A DNA stretch of 64,000 nt from Iris pallida. Its lineage: Eukaryota; Streptophyta; Magnoliopsida; Asparagales; Iridaceae. The DNA lies in contig JANAVB010003400.1 of the NCBI GenBank assembly GCA_029216955.1, positions 19,402,492-19,466,491 of the forward strand, read 5' to 3'. Positions 34,331 through 45,835 of this stretch are shown here, one piece after another. The translations under genes were made by a program, and so were the position numbers. The notes under the pieces were generated by a model, which worked only from the letters and a program-made list of their open reading frames with translations, did no database searches and was not told the origin of the DNA. Numbering within the stretch: the stretch's first letter is position 1; each line of letters opens with the position of its first letter.

Positions 34331-35915
34331 TTATTAGTAAAAGGAGCTATTGAAATAAAAACTTGTTGGTTTGATCAATTGAATTCGGGGGGTTCTACAG
34401 GTATTGGTCAAACCGACCGCACCGAACTATATCATTCCGAACCGATGGGCTACCAGTCGAACAGAATATGGTCCGGTAACAATATTGTTAATATTAATAC
34501 TAGTTTCAATAATATTGTAGATATTAATACTATTTTTAAATTATGAATTTAAATCTAATTTAAATGTTAAATCAAAAATTAATTTTAATTTTAATATTAA
34601 TATTAGTTTCAATAATATTGTAAATTTAAATTAATGGTAATGTCACTGTATTAGAAACTTAGCTGATGTCACGTTGCTCGGGCTCGGTTAGTGTTCGTCT
34701 AAACTCGTACGCTAGAACTAGTCGAGCTTGATCCTTTCGCGTGCGTAATGTAAAAGAAGATACGTGATGATGGTTGTTATTAGTAAAAGGAGCTATTGAA
34801 ATAAAAACTTGTTGATTTGATCAATTGAATTTGGGGGGTTCTGCAGGTATGGGTCAAACTGGCTGCACCGAACTATATCATTCTGAACCGATGGGCTACT
34901 AGTCGAACAAAATATGGTCCGGTAACAGTAGTGTTAATATTAATACTAGTTTCAATAATATTGTAGATATTAATACTATTTTTAAGTTGTGAATTTAAAT
35001 CTAATTTAAATGTTAAATCAAAAATTAATTTTAATTTTAATATTAATATTAGTTTCAATAATATTGTAAATTTAAATTAACAGTAATGTTATTGTATTAG
35101 AAACTTAGCTGATGTCACGTTGCTCGGGCTCGGTTAGTGTTCGTCTAAAGTCGTACGCTAGAACTTATCGAGCTCGATCCTTTCACGTGTGTAATGTAAA
35201 AGAAGATACGTGATGATGGTAGTTATTAGTAAAAGGAGCTATCAAAATAAAAATTTGTTGATTTGATCAATTGAATTTGGGGGATTCTGCAGGTATGGGT
35301 CAAACCGACCGCATTGAACTATATTATTTTGAACCGATGGGCTACCAGTCGAACATAATATGGTTCGGTAACAGTAGTGTTAATATTAATACTAGTTCCA
35401 ATAATATTGTAGATATTAATACTATTTTTAAATTGTGAATTTAAATCTAATTTAAATGTTAAATCAAAAATTAATTTAAATTTTAATATTAATATTAGTT
35501 TCAATAATATTGTAAATTTTAAATTAATAGTAATGTCACTGTATTGGAAACTTAGTTGATGTCACGTTGCTCGGGCTCGGTTAGTGTTCGTCTAAACTCG
35601 TACGCTAGAATTAGTAGAGCTCGAGCCTTTTGCGTGCGTAATATAAAAAAAAGATACGTGATGATAGTAGTTATTAGTAAAAGGAGATATTGAATTAAAA
35701 ACTTGTTGCTCTGATTAATTGAATTCGGGGGGTTCAGCAGGTATGCGCCAAACCAGCCGCACCGAACTATATCATTCCGAACCGATGGGCTACCAGTCGA
35801 ACAGAATATGGTCCAATAACACTAGTGTTAATATTAATACTAGTTTCAATAATATTGTAGATATTAATACTATTTTTAAGTTGTGAATTTAAATCTAATT
35901 TAAATGTTAAATCAA
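34331..35915. repeat. 446-bp tandem repeat, about 3.5 copies
   Basis: Units start with TTATTAGTAAAAGGAG at 34331, 34777, 35223 and 35671, so the periods are 446, 446 and 448. Each contains a GC-richer block (GAACCGATGGGCTACCAGTC) and an AT-rich block of short AATATTAATA motifs, then GTCACGTTGCTCGGGCTCGG. The fourth unit stops about halfway, near 35915. Minus-strand frames at 34873 and 35319 are copies of the same AT-rich block and not genes. No transposon ends were seen. Confidence 0.93.
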
Positions 35916-36044
35916 GCACCCAATTTTTTTATTTTAGTTCGCCCGGGAATATTTCCCTAATTCATGGAGTACATAAATCTTTTCATTATGTACTTTTTTT
36001 TCTTCTTTCGTTTACCCAACTTTTTTTTTGCAATTCTCCGTCAA

Positions 36045-37640
36045 TTTAACAAGGAGAACGGCAATTCTCCATCAATTTTAACACGAAGAATGACAATTCT
36101 TCGTTAATTTAACAAGGGGAATGGCCATTCGCCGTAATTTTAACAAAGTATTCAATTTGACTTAAATAAATATTAAGTACTACCATTTTTCATGTACTCT
36201 ATGATTTTAACAAAGTATTCTCCGTGATATTAAAGCGGAGAGTGGCCATTCTCCGTAATTTTAACACGGAGAATAGCCATTCTTCTGCATTCTAACACGG
36301 AGAATGACAATTTCCCGTCAATTTAACAAGGATAATGGTAATTCCCTATGATTTTAACACGAAGAATGGTGTTGAAGGGCGTATTGGCCAGTGCTTCATT
36401 GGGCGCATCAGTACGAGGCGCATGGTGTTGACGAACGCATCTGCTGCATGGCCCGTCTGTTGAGTTTTTGAGGCATCGATGGCTCTCTGACTTGGCAAAA
36501 TTCGAAGGGGCAGATTTATTGGCATTAATGCAAATTCATTGAATTGAATTCGAAGTGACTGCCACTTTGCCATGAGTACGAGTTGCCCTTGCCTATAAAT
36601 GGCAATATGGAAGGGAGAGTTTGTTTTCTTTCACTTAGTTTTTCTTGTGGTGATGGACTCGACCGATCCCCCGCCTTGGCAAGATGCTTTTCTGTGGGTT
36701 GTTGATCTCCTCGTTCGAAGAAGCTTTGGTGGTGAAATCCTTCAGAAGACTGAGTTGCGTCGAGTGGATTGTTCGTGTTCGTGCACTTCATCGACTGTGT
36801 GCCATGATGTTGGTTATTGGGTTCGGATCGTCGTGGCCCAGTTTTTGTTATGCTAGAAGAGCTATAGGCTGTCGAAGGTGCCTGTTGCATCCAAAGATCG
36901 GGGTCGGCGTGCCTCGATTTTTATTAGGCTGGAAGAGCCCCAGTATTTGGGTTGATTGCCAACCCACACTCTGTCGAAGCGCCCGCACGTTGACAAGAAA
37001 GTGATTCTCTCTGACGATGCACGGTGATGCGCCTACGCTGAGATACTGAAGTGATGCGCCTAGCTGAGACACCAGAGAGATGCTCCTAGCTGAGGCACCA
37101 GATAAATGTGCCTAGCTGTAGCTTTTATGCTTTTTTCTTTATTGTAGGATTTTCTGTAGTAGTTTTGGACATGTAATAGACTTTCATATGTAAATAAAAG
37201 TCAAACTTTTTGTGTCTCTATTCTTTGTTGTTTCGTTGTGCCAAATGTTCTGTTGAGTTTCCTCAAAGAATGGCCATTCTCCGTCACTTTAACACGGAGA
37301 ATGGCCATTCTCCGTTACTTTGACACGGAGAAAAACCATTCTCCGTCAATTTTAACACGAATAATGGAAGTTCTCCATCAATTTAACAAGGAGAATGGCA
37401 GTTCTCCGTGATATTGACACAAAGAATGACCATTCTCCTACATTTAATACGGGGAATGGCCATTCAGCGTGATTTTAACACGAAGAATGGTCATTCTCCG
37501 AAATTTTAAGACGGGGAATGGCCATTCTACGTGATTTTTGAAACGGGGAGTGGCCATTCTCCTGTATTTTACGATGGGGAATGGTCATTCTCCGTGATTT
37601 TGACACAGAGAATGGTCTTTCTCTGTAGTTTTAACAATAT
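36045..37640. repeat. Second array of GGAGAATGGCCATTCTCC palindromes, interrupted
   Basis: The array occupies 36045-36369 and 37266-37640, with about eight and thirteen variants spaced by TTTTAACA-type linkers. The two halves read as one array cut by an 896-bp insert: the left half stops after GAAGAATGG and the right half resumes with AAGAATGGCCATTCTCC. Confidence 0.88.
36370..37265 (+). mobile_element. 896-bp LTR-like insert in the palindrome array
   Basis: The insert starts TGTTGAAGGG and ends TTTCCTCA, has a TATA box (CCTATAAATGG near 36590) and an AATAAA near 37193, and has AAGAATGG on both sides. TG...CA ends with an internal promoter and poly(A) signal suggest a solo LTR. The apparent 8-base flanking match is longer than the usual 4-6 bases, but the array is repetitive. 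Four short repeats on the pattern GATGCGCCTAGCTGAGACACC occur at 37022-37125. The longest plus-strand frame (36599-36856) resembles nothing I know. Confidence 0.45.
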
Positions 37641-37879
37641 AAATATAATTCAAAAATTTTTTTATTATAAAAGACAGAGCAGACGTTACAAAAGACGCAG
37701 ACACAGAAGAATAAAAGACAAATAGATGATATAGAAAGAAGTTCTTAGCCCAATGACATTGTTGTTTTACAATGTCATTGCTAGGTTGGTAGTGTTACAT
37801 ATTCTCTTGAAAGCAACTTCTTAGTCCATTCCAACCTCTTCATTGTAATCTTCTGGTGAATGTCATCGTCATTTTCTCT

Positions 37880-40554
37880 CGGTATTTCGAAGAGAGCAGT
37901 CATCAAGCACTTCATATAAAATGCCATGTACAAGAGGCAGATTTGATATCATTTTCATCCCACATTTTAAGAACATTATAACTCCATAAAACTTTATTCC
38001 TAACCATTTGTTATAAAACAAATGAACATAATTCATTAGATAAAAGAAGAAAAGAGAAATCATCGTCTTCCATCTTCACCCATCAGAGTGGACTCCTTTC
38101 GACATTTGTTGCTTAATTATATTGTTGCGCAATTTGGATTCTTCTTCATTGTGCTCTGAAGATGCAATCCATACAGCAAATTTGTACTTTTTTTTCGAAT
38201 CAAACTGCATATAACAAACATAACATAAAAAAATATTGCTCTAAAAAGTGTAAGTATTTGACGACATATTTTCAGACTTACATTGAGATAACGGGAGTCC
38301 AAACTACATCCGTCTTTCATGAATAAAATTACAAAAATAGCATAATCAAATGTATTGTGTTGGCGGGAAACATTAGGACGACGGATTATAGAGAAAGTAG
38401 AAAAGTTGAACCTAGTATCTTTCAACTTCAAAATCTCTTCCTCGAGAAAGAGATCCAAATTTGAAAGCTACAATTACCAGAATAAAATATGTATTAGTAT
38501 ACCGCGAATCTAGTACGCAATTCATAAAAATTTATGAATATGAACTTACTATTTCTTTTATGACTGCTTTGTTATAAATCGCCTCATCTGTAGATGCAAG
38601 GGTGCCCCAAATTACAACAGTATTTGTTTTAACCATAACTCTTGCAAAAGTATAGTGGTCAAACAAAAGAATGGGTATGTATCTCTGAATCAGGATTAAT
38701 TACGTAAAACAAATTAATCAATTTTCAGATAAATTGGGATTAAAATTTAAACATAAATAGATTAATATCTCGTTACAAATGCTCAAAGATCCCATATAAT
38801 CATGGAAATATTTGTTCTTCTTCCATATTTCATGAAGTGGTTTGTTAGATGGAGGTAACGTTGCTCTCTATATACACATCAATTAATACATTTCGAACGA
38901 CAAACAAACGAAAAAATTATTAATGCATAATCATTAAAGAATGAAATGCTCACTCACCGTTAACTTTATTGGTAAATACCATACATTAGCTTTATTGACA
39001 GTACTTCTTCGTTCCAACACGGTGAGAATAGTAGAGACAAGGGTTACAATCTGAGTATCTTATTAAAAAAAATCAGCGATGACATCGAAGTAAACATAGA
39101 TGGCATCTAAAAAAACTATCTACATACCCCATCTTTAATTCTCCTTCCTGGAGCAAAGAACTTCATCTCAGCCCAACTCACATAAATATTGTTGCAAGAT
39201 GATATTATTTTGCTAAGAAAAGAAACGAATAGATTAGGAAAAAAACTATTGAAATGAAATGAAAACTCATATTACTTACTCGTCAGGTTTACCATCCGCA
39301 AAAATATAATTGTAAAAACTCTAAGAACTACTAGTACACTGGCTAGGATTTGATGTTGAACTTCTTGTTAAACTTTTCAAATGTGTGACTAGTACTAAAT
39401 TTCCTCGTATTTTTTCCGAAGAACTGGTAAAGTCAGTTTCTTCTAGAGGGATTATATCAAAAATTTACTGGATTGATTTATCAGCTTTCTTCAGCCCCTC
39501 GTCCTCATCAGAAGATTCAACGTTAACCTCCTCCACAATATTAATTACTCCAGATGAAGATGCCTTCTTCAAAGCGAAAGATTCTTCCATCTATTCTAAA
39601 CGTCGAGATATATTGATTTGTTCAAGTTCGATTGAACCAAGCTTAGAATTGATTGAAACAAGTTGATCTGAAATCTTTGACAGTTGTTCTTCAAACCTGC
39701 GCATCATACGCGGAATGAAGGTTTCATTTGAAGCTGGCATCCAATCTTCTACCTCTTTTACATGTTCCATACGAGTAGACATCTTTCTCCAGTACTACAA
39801 AATGAAATAAGAAAACTATTCTATGTATTTCAGAATAAATAATAGTTGAAATAAGAAAACTATTGTATATATAACAAGAAAAAAGTAGAAAAAGTGAGGA
39901 AGATGGAAAGACAAATAAATTTTAGGACTAACAAAGAATCTACTAGCCGTTAGAAAGGTTATCATGATTAACAATTTTAGGAACTCTAGAAGAGGTTTAA
40001 TTCCGCTGGTATTTCTTGTTGTTCGAGGAGGGCTCGACGAAGTCCGTCGTGAACCGGAACTTCTTCTTCTTTCCTTCTTCATATTCGTTTCTCCTTCCAC
40101 CACCACCACCATGGCCTGTAGCTTTATAACCAAAATATTAAATTATTAGATGAAACAAAAAAAAATTACAGAAAGATTACTAAATTAAAATAAACACATA
40201 TTCATAGAAAACATGAGACTAAAGATGAAAATGTTTCAAAAGAAATACCACAATTTTACAACAACTAAGCAGACTATGCTAAGCAATAACTAAAATTTGG
40301 GATTGTGACATCCTTGGATTCAATTTACACAAAGAAGAGATTTGAGGGAACGAACTTTTATTGGCTTCCTACCCCTCGTCTTCCTCTGAATTCTTCCCTT
40401 ACTATTATCCACATTGTGGACAGAATTTTCGTCCTTGTCGTCGTCGGTGTCATCATCTAGATCGCCACTAGCTATCGGAGCATCGGTGGTGTCGTCGTCT
40501 ACATCACCTCCAGTCAAGGACACATTGTGTCCTTCCTTTCCCGACATATTGTTA
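37880..40554 (-). pseudogene. Captured Ulp1-like (C48) protease gene, decayed
   Basis: Minus-strand exon-like blocks run from MSGKEGHNVSLTGG (40554), an Asp-rich then basic segment, through KKERRRSSGSRRTSSSPP (about 40080), a coiled-coil-like stretch RMMRRFEEQLSKISDQLVSINSKLGS (39782-39591), an acidic stretch SSDEDEG, and on to a C-terminal region resembling Ulp1 cysteine proteases. There VWYLPIKLT, a His in FDHYTFARV, and HNTFDYAIFVILFMKDG (about 38345) are visible. In active Ulp1 proteins the last motif has Cys where Tyr stands here (DCG to DYA), and the Asp after the His region appears to be Gly (IWGTL), so catalysis is unlikely. Such genes are commonly carried by Mutator-like and some other plant DNA transposons. 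The adjoining palindrome array may belong to the same element. Confidence 0.55.
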
Positions 40555-40816
40555 TATATACGTAGTTGCACAAAATATTAAATTGGATGGATGAAAGAGA
40601 AAGTAAATATGAGCTAATTTAGGGTGTCTATTGAAAAAATTGTATTAAAGAATGACATGCTATAGCAAGTTAACAAGAAGTCTAAAGTCAAAAACAACAT
40701 TAAATGATGTCTCCTGCATTATTAAATCTGAATTTAGTCTGAACCATTGGATCAACATCCAATGGTTCAGATTTGGGATGTATCGATACATCCCAAAAGG
40801 GTGGATGTATTGTAGA

Positions 40817-41011
<195 letters not shown>

Positions 41012-41037
41012 AAAGAAGATGAGTAGTTGTCTTAAAA

Positions 41038-41408
41038 GTTGCCTTGGAAGTTGGAAAAAATACTTTTTATTGTCTCCTCAATACTTTTGCATTGGAGAGA
41101 GTTTTTCTATCTCATTGTCTTTTGAGATATAATTTTGCCACATAAACAAGACATTGTCTTGTGGCTCATGCCACATAGGAACCACCTAAGACTCACAACA
41201 CTTAACAAGACAATACGAGCATCTCCAACCCTATTGTCTTGTTAAGTGTTGTGAGTCTTAGGTGGCTCCTATGTGGCATGAGCCACAAGACAATGTCTTG
41301 TTTATGTGGAAAAATTATATCTCAGAAGACAATGAGATAGAAAAACTCTCTCCAATGCAAAAGTATTGAGGGGACAATAAAAAGTATTTTTTCAACTTCC
41401 AAGGCAAC
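41038..41408. repeat. Near-perfect foldback, arms about 176 bp, 18-bp loop
   Basis: The left arm 41038-41214 is complementary to 41233-41408 with few mismatches; the loop is 41215-41232. The right arm is the left part of the MITE at 41217-41654. The left arm is therefore best read as a second, inverted and truncated copy of that MITE. Confidence 0.92.
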
Positions 41409-41654
41409 TCCTCCACTTCTTCAACTTTTTTATAAATATTTCTATTCATAATTGATGATGTGGAGACAAAGTCATTGTGAAGTACATTGTCTAGATCTAG
41501 ACAACCAACTTCATATTGTCTTTGTCATGTCATTGCCATGTCAACTCCACACTTTATTTCACATTTGCATTGGAGAAGTACTTTTAGAAAAAATGGTTGT
41601 CATTCCTATGTGGCAACCATTTTTTTCAAACTCACAATAGGGTTGGAGATGCTC
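41217..41654. mobile_element. MITE-like element with 21-bp terminal inverted repeats
   Basis: The ends GAGCATCTCCAACCC (41217) and GGGTTGGAGATGCTC (to 41654) are exact complements over 21 bases. There is no coding sequence. A short internal inverted repeat (AAAAAATGGTTG ... CAACCATTTTTT, 41589-41622) is present. I could not identify a clear target duplication, so the superfamily is open; GAGCATCTCCAAC ends are common in plant MITEs. Confidence 0.75.
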
Positions 41655-43417
41655 TTAGCATGGGCCTGAGGAAGAAGTTGGCGACGAAAAGAAGTCAGCA
41701 ACGACCAGTATGGACTTGAAGAAGGGTCCTTTAGAAAAGAGCGTGGGTTTAAAACGAGGAGTTGCTTACCGAGGGGGAAAGCAACAGGTGTCGGGTCACA
41801 ATCAAGAAGTTGGGTGTGTTCTTTGGCCAGGGAGATGGCATGTCGCATTATAAATCGAGGGGAGATCTCCTTCTCCTCCAAGAAGCCCATCTCATGGGCA
41901 ACCTTATGTTCTTCTTCCCATTCCCACCCCCCACCCCCCCCAAGACACACACACTAGCTATGAAGATCTACTACAATAATGATTATTTCTGGTTGACGGA
42001 GTTCGTATAATGATTATTTTTGTGGCTGATGTTGCCATCTCCGTTGCCAAATGGGAGAAAATCTTGGTGATGTACGTGATTGGAGAGAGAGCTTCGTTTC
42101 ATACCGTGTCCGTGTGTGTGCAGCGAATATAGAGGTCGATGGAAGGGGCTGAAGTTTTTTTCTTCTTAATCAAGTTCTCTGGCAAAGTCGGAGTTTGATG
42201 CGATGCTCAATGGCGGACCTTGCAATTTCGATAGTCGTCTGATCATTCGGAAGAGATTGGAACTATGATATCTTTCGAACGTGATTTACTTGCTGCGGCT
42301 CCAGTATGGATTTAGTTTCTGCGTCTCCCATCTTCAACTTTGGAATGCGTCAAGTCGTCAAAACTTATTAAACTTGCTAGTATAGTCGGCACCCAATGCG
42401 GATGGATTCAATGACGGCTTGTCTGAAAAGACTTACGTTGGCAAGAGTCTTGGTTGAGATTACTGTTCACAAAGACCTTCTAGCAGTAGTTTCAGTTCTG
42501 CTTCCAAGATGCTAGCAAGTTAGAGCTATGTTATCACAGGCGACGCCTAGGCGTGCAGATTGAAGAGTAGTCGCCTCGACCTAGTAAAAATTCTCCTTGG
42601 TGTGGCGATGGTCGCCTAGACGCGCCCAAGCAACCGCCTAGGGTCGCCCAGAAGAAGTATAGGCGGTATTTAGGCAAGTTTTCCTATTTTTAACTTTTTT
42701 TTCTTAAAAAACCTTGTTACTTTTTTGTTGTTGTTTTCTTTTTCTTTTTCTTTTTTCTTTTTTCTTGCTGCTTCTTCAATTTTTTTTCTTCTTATTCTTC
42801 TTCTGTTTCTTCTTCTACCGTTACTTTTTTTAAATTTCGGAAGAAGATCCTGGTTGAATGTACGATTCTGGACGAGCGCCTAGGCAAGTCGGATAGCATG
42901 TCGCCTCGTCTAGCGCCCAGTACAACGAACCTATCTCCTTAAAGTAGAATATATCGATGTGTGTGTCCCGTCATTGCATTAGACACACGAAGGTGGTCTG
43001 TCTAGATCCGTCAACAGATGTGCTTCTAGAAGAGGTTATAGAGGTACTAAGAGAATCTATAGAGGTTCATACTGTCCATCTCCAGGGGTGGTTCCAATTA
43101 GACAATAGAAGAGATTTAATCTAGTCCACTTGCCTAAGGACTCGCTACCTGGGCTGTTCAGCTCACATGCTGGGTGTTCTAGACAGAAGTAGAGCTGGTT
43201 CATCATGTGGTGGCATCCGGTTGGTCTACTTGGCTAAATCTGGACAAGAAAATGATAGGTAATGCCCAAGCTCTTGATGTCTTAGTAGGGCAGGGGAGTG
43301 GGAATTTTGTCTCTGGCAGGGAGGGTTGGAGAGACATCTTCTGGCCATGGAGGGAGGCAAGAATCTTGAGGAATAATGAAGGGGCTCCTTCCTTACTCAT
43401 GTTGGCCAACTTGTTTA
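41655..43417. other. No gene identified; low-complexity and CGCCTAGG-rich stretch
   Basis: The sequence includes a C-run near 41926-41941, pyrimidine-rich DNA at 42685-42835, and a block (42540-42910) with several CGCCTAGG and CTAGGCG motifs on both strands that may be a decayed non-autonomous element. The last 200 bases before the copia insertion may be continuous with 50846 onward. A plus-strand frame at 43207-43455 has no recognisable domain. Confidence 0.5.
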
Positions 43418-44746
43418 TGTTAGTGTCGGGGCACAATTTTTCGATAAAAAACTGAAAAAATGAAACAATTGTAAAGACAATGTTTCAAATCAACACTTCA
43501 AGGAAGGTGATTCTGAATTACGAGAATCTAAAAAGATTTCATAATCAACAGCAATCAGATCGTAGTACTTCTAAAAAGAAGATACAATCGAAATTACTGG
43601 CAACAACGAAGAAGGTGACTGGCGAAAGATGGAAGAACTCCTGCTGGGGTGAATAATCACCGTTGCTCAAAGCTTTATTCGCCCTATACGAACAGCTTCC
43701 AGGAACCAGCAAGTTCGTCGAAGAACTTGGAACACTCCTGCTCTTCGGACTCCTCGGATGGACACAAACTCCCGTGCAAAAGCAATACTGGTGCGACGCC
43801 TTTTCTCTCTCTCTCTCGAAGGCTAATGGAAGATCAGAACTGTGTTAAAGAACACGTCTGAAATCTCTGTTTACTTGTGTTAAAAAATACTTCGTAAACT
43901 TTCTGTGGTGGCTTCTCTTTTTCTTCTGTAATTAGCCTTGAGAGAGAGAGAGAGGATGCCTCATATAGGCCCTGCAGCAACTGTTCGGTTGCCACAAAGT
44001 TAGGGACGTGGTAAAAACTACCTCGAACATGTAGCAACCGCCCAGAACGTGCAAACGTACGTTCTGCTGCAAGTTGCGCCAACTGCACACACCCTGCGCT
44101 TCTTGCACTCTACGCGACAGAGTGCGCACTGAACTGCGCACACTGTGCGTACTGCGCACACGGCGCACGCAGCACAACCAGCGCGCCCGCACAACCCGCA
44201 CAACTCAGCGCAACCCAGCACAACCCGAGCAACCCACACAACTCAGCGCAACCCAGCGCAACCTGAGCACAACATGGGTGCGCACCTGGATAGCACAACT
44301 GGACTTGCGCAACTGGACATGCGCACCTGAGTAGCGCAACTGGGCTTGCGCAACATGGCAGCGCAAGTGGCTCGCACAACGAGCGCAACTAAAGCGCACT
44401 ATGCGCCTAGCGACGATGCTGACGTGCTAAGTGCAAAGTGCACTAACAAAATGCCACATTATGCCTCATGAGCCCATGAGCCCGAGTCTGAGTCCGAGTC
44501 GCTAAGCCCCTATGGGGCTTAGCTCCCATGGAAATAAATTTTCCAAGAGCAAAAAGCATGAATGCTTTAATTGTTGATTTTAGCCTTTTTCCTATTAAAA
44601 AAATAACCCCATATGGCAAACCCATGTGCACCTCCACACCACATGTGCATCTCCAATAATAGCAAAGCTAATATATAGAGATACAATCTCTTTGTTTTTT
44701 CCGATGTGGGACTAAAGCTTTCTAAGGAATAACCAAAACTCCAACA
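43418..44746 (-). repeat. 3' LTR of the copia element (1329 bp)
   Basis: On the minus strand it starts TGTTGGAGTTTTGG and ends CACTAACA. It is about 250 bases longer than the other LTR. The extra length comes mainly from more GCGCAAC-type repeat units (44085-44410) and about 45 bases around 43900-43945. Its TATA region reads CCTATATGAGG on the minus strand (43959-43969). Confidence 0.9.
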
Positions 44747-44762
44747 ATCCCCCACATATCTC
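44747..44762 (-). other. Polypurine tract of the copia element
   Basis: Minus-strand GATATGTGGGGGAT precedes the LTR start TGTTGGAG, the classic copia arrangement. Confidence 0.8.
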
Positions 44763-45099
44763 TATATATATGGGTATAAGTGTTCTCCACAGTAACTGTC
44801 CATCATGCATTAGGAGAGATGTCGCTGACGACTTAAATCTTCCCGCATGGATCAAAAATCAGACTATAATACAAGAATGGACTAAGCCTTGAATTCTGCA
44901 TCATAGCTGAATTTTTTTCCACTCACATAATGTAGTTACATGTGCTTCTGGCTACACATTAAATGTCCTGTGTCAGCCTGGTTTCAGTATATAATTTTAG
45001 GCGTCTACAAGTTTACCCTCAAGAGACGGCCTGATATCCCTTTGTCCATACTCTATAGGTGAGTTCATTATAAAGAGACATGGCATGAAGGGCTTTGCG

Positions 45100-45565
45100 C
45101 TTCCCTTGCGGTGCTACACCGCCATGACATGGCTTAAAGCCGAGGCCTTACCCCGTACCGGAAACCTCATCGTAGTGTCATACTACTGTAGCATGAGGCA
45201 ACCGCCTCTTTGTAGTGCCAAACTACCCAGCATAAAGCCTTAGGTTCCCTTGCGGTGTTATGCCGTAACGACATAGCTTGCAAGGCTGAGGCTTTATCCC
45301 TAACCGGGTACCTCATCGTGGTGTTGTGCCACTGTAACATGAGGAACTCCTCCTCTTTGTAGTGTTGACTACACCCCTATTTATTTTTTAACATACATTA
45401 TTAAGCTAACTGCCTATTTGCGGTGCTACGCCGCTGTGACTTGGCCTGCAAAACCGAGCCTTTATCCTATTACTGGACAGCACCCCACATATAGGAACCT
45501 CATTGTGGAATCACCCCACTGTAGCATGGAGTTTTACTCCTTGTAGTGCTGCTCTACCGTGCCTC
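45100..45565. repeat. Three diverged tandem repeats in the copia 3' region
   Basis: Units of about 145-170 bases start near 45100, 45247 and 45420. Each contains TTGCGGTG(C/T)TA(C/T)(A/G)CCG, a GGCTTTATCC-like segment, CCTCAT(C/T)GTGG and CACTGTAGCATGAGG. They lie between the polypurine tract and the end of pol. They resemble no coding sequence. Confidence 0.75.
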
Positions 45566-45835
45566 ATGTAAAGCACACCAGGCATTCACTCTTCCTGAGA
45601 ACTCATTAAGGCAATTAAGCCAACCTTTCCACAGGAACTGTTTTCCGCAGAAAACAACAGTAGACAACAGTGGTTATATGTTCGTAACCTCTCCATGCCC
45701 AATAGAACATGTACCCACCGTTCCTGATATTCTTCCGATTAGTGGTCCTCCCTTGAACCAAAAGCTAGATGCCTAGTAGATAAATCTTTGAACTAATAGC
45801 ATAAAACTTTATGGTAGGAATACAATAATACAATA

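Noticed and set aside
34873..35504. Two similar minus-strand frames starting MKLILILK
   Set aside because: They are the AT-rich block of the 446-bp tandem repeat; frames are lost in the other copies.
36599..36856. Plus-strand frame starting MAIWKGEFVFF just after a TATA box
   Set aside because: The position after the TATA box is attractive, but the protein is short, resembles nothing I know and lies within an LTR-like insert.
43207..43455. Plus-strand frame with VASGWSTWLNLDKKMIGNAQ
   Set aside because: It crosses the copia LTR boundary at 43418, so its end is an accident; no domain is seen.
44074..44399. Thr/Arg/Gln-rich and Cys/Ala-rich frames in the copia LTR
   Set aside because: They come from GCGCAAC repeat units; the equivalent frames differ in the other LTR.
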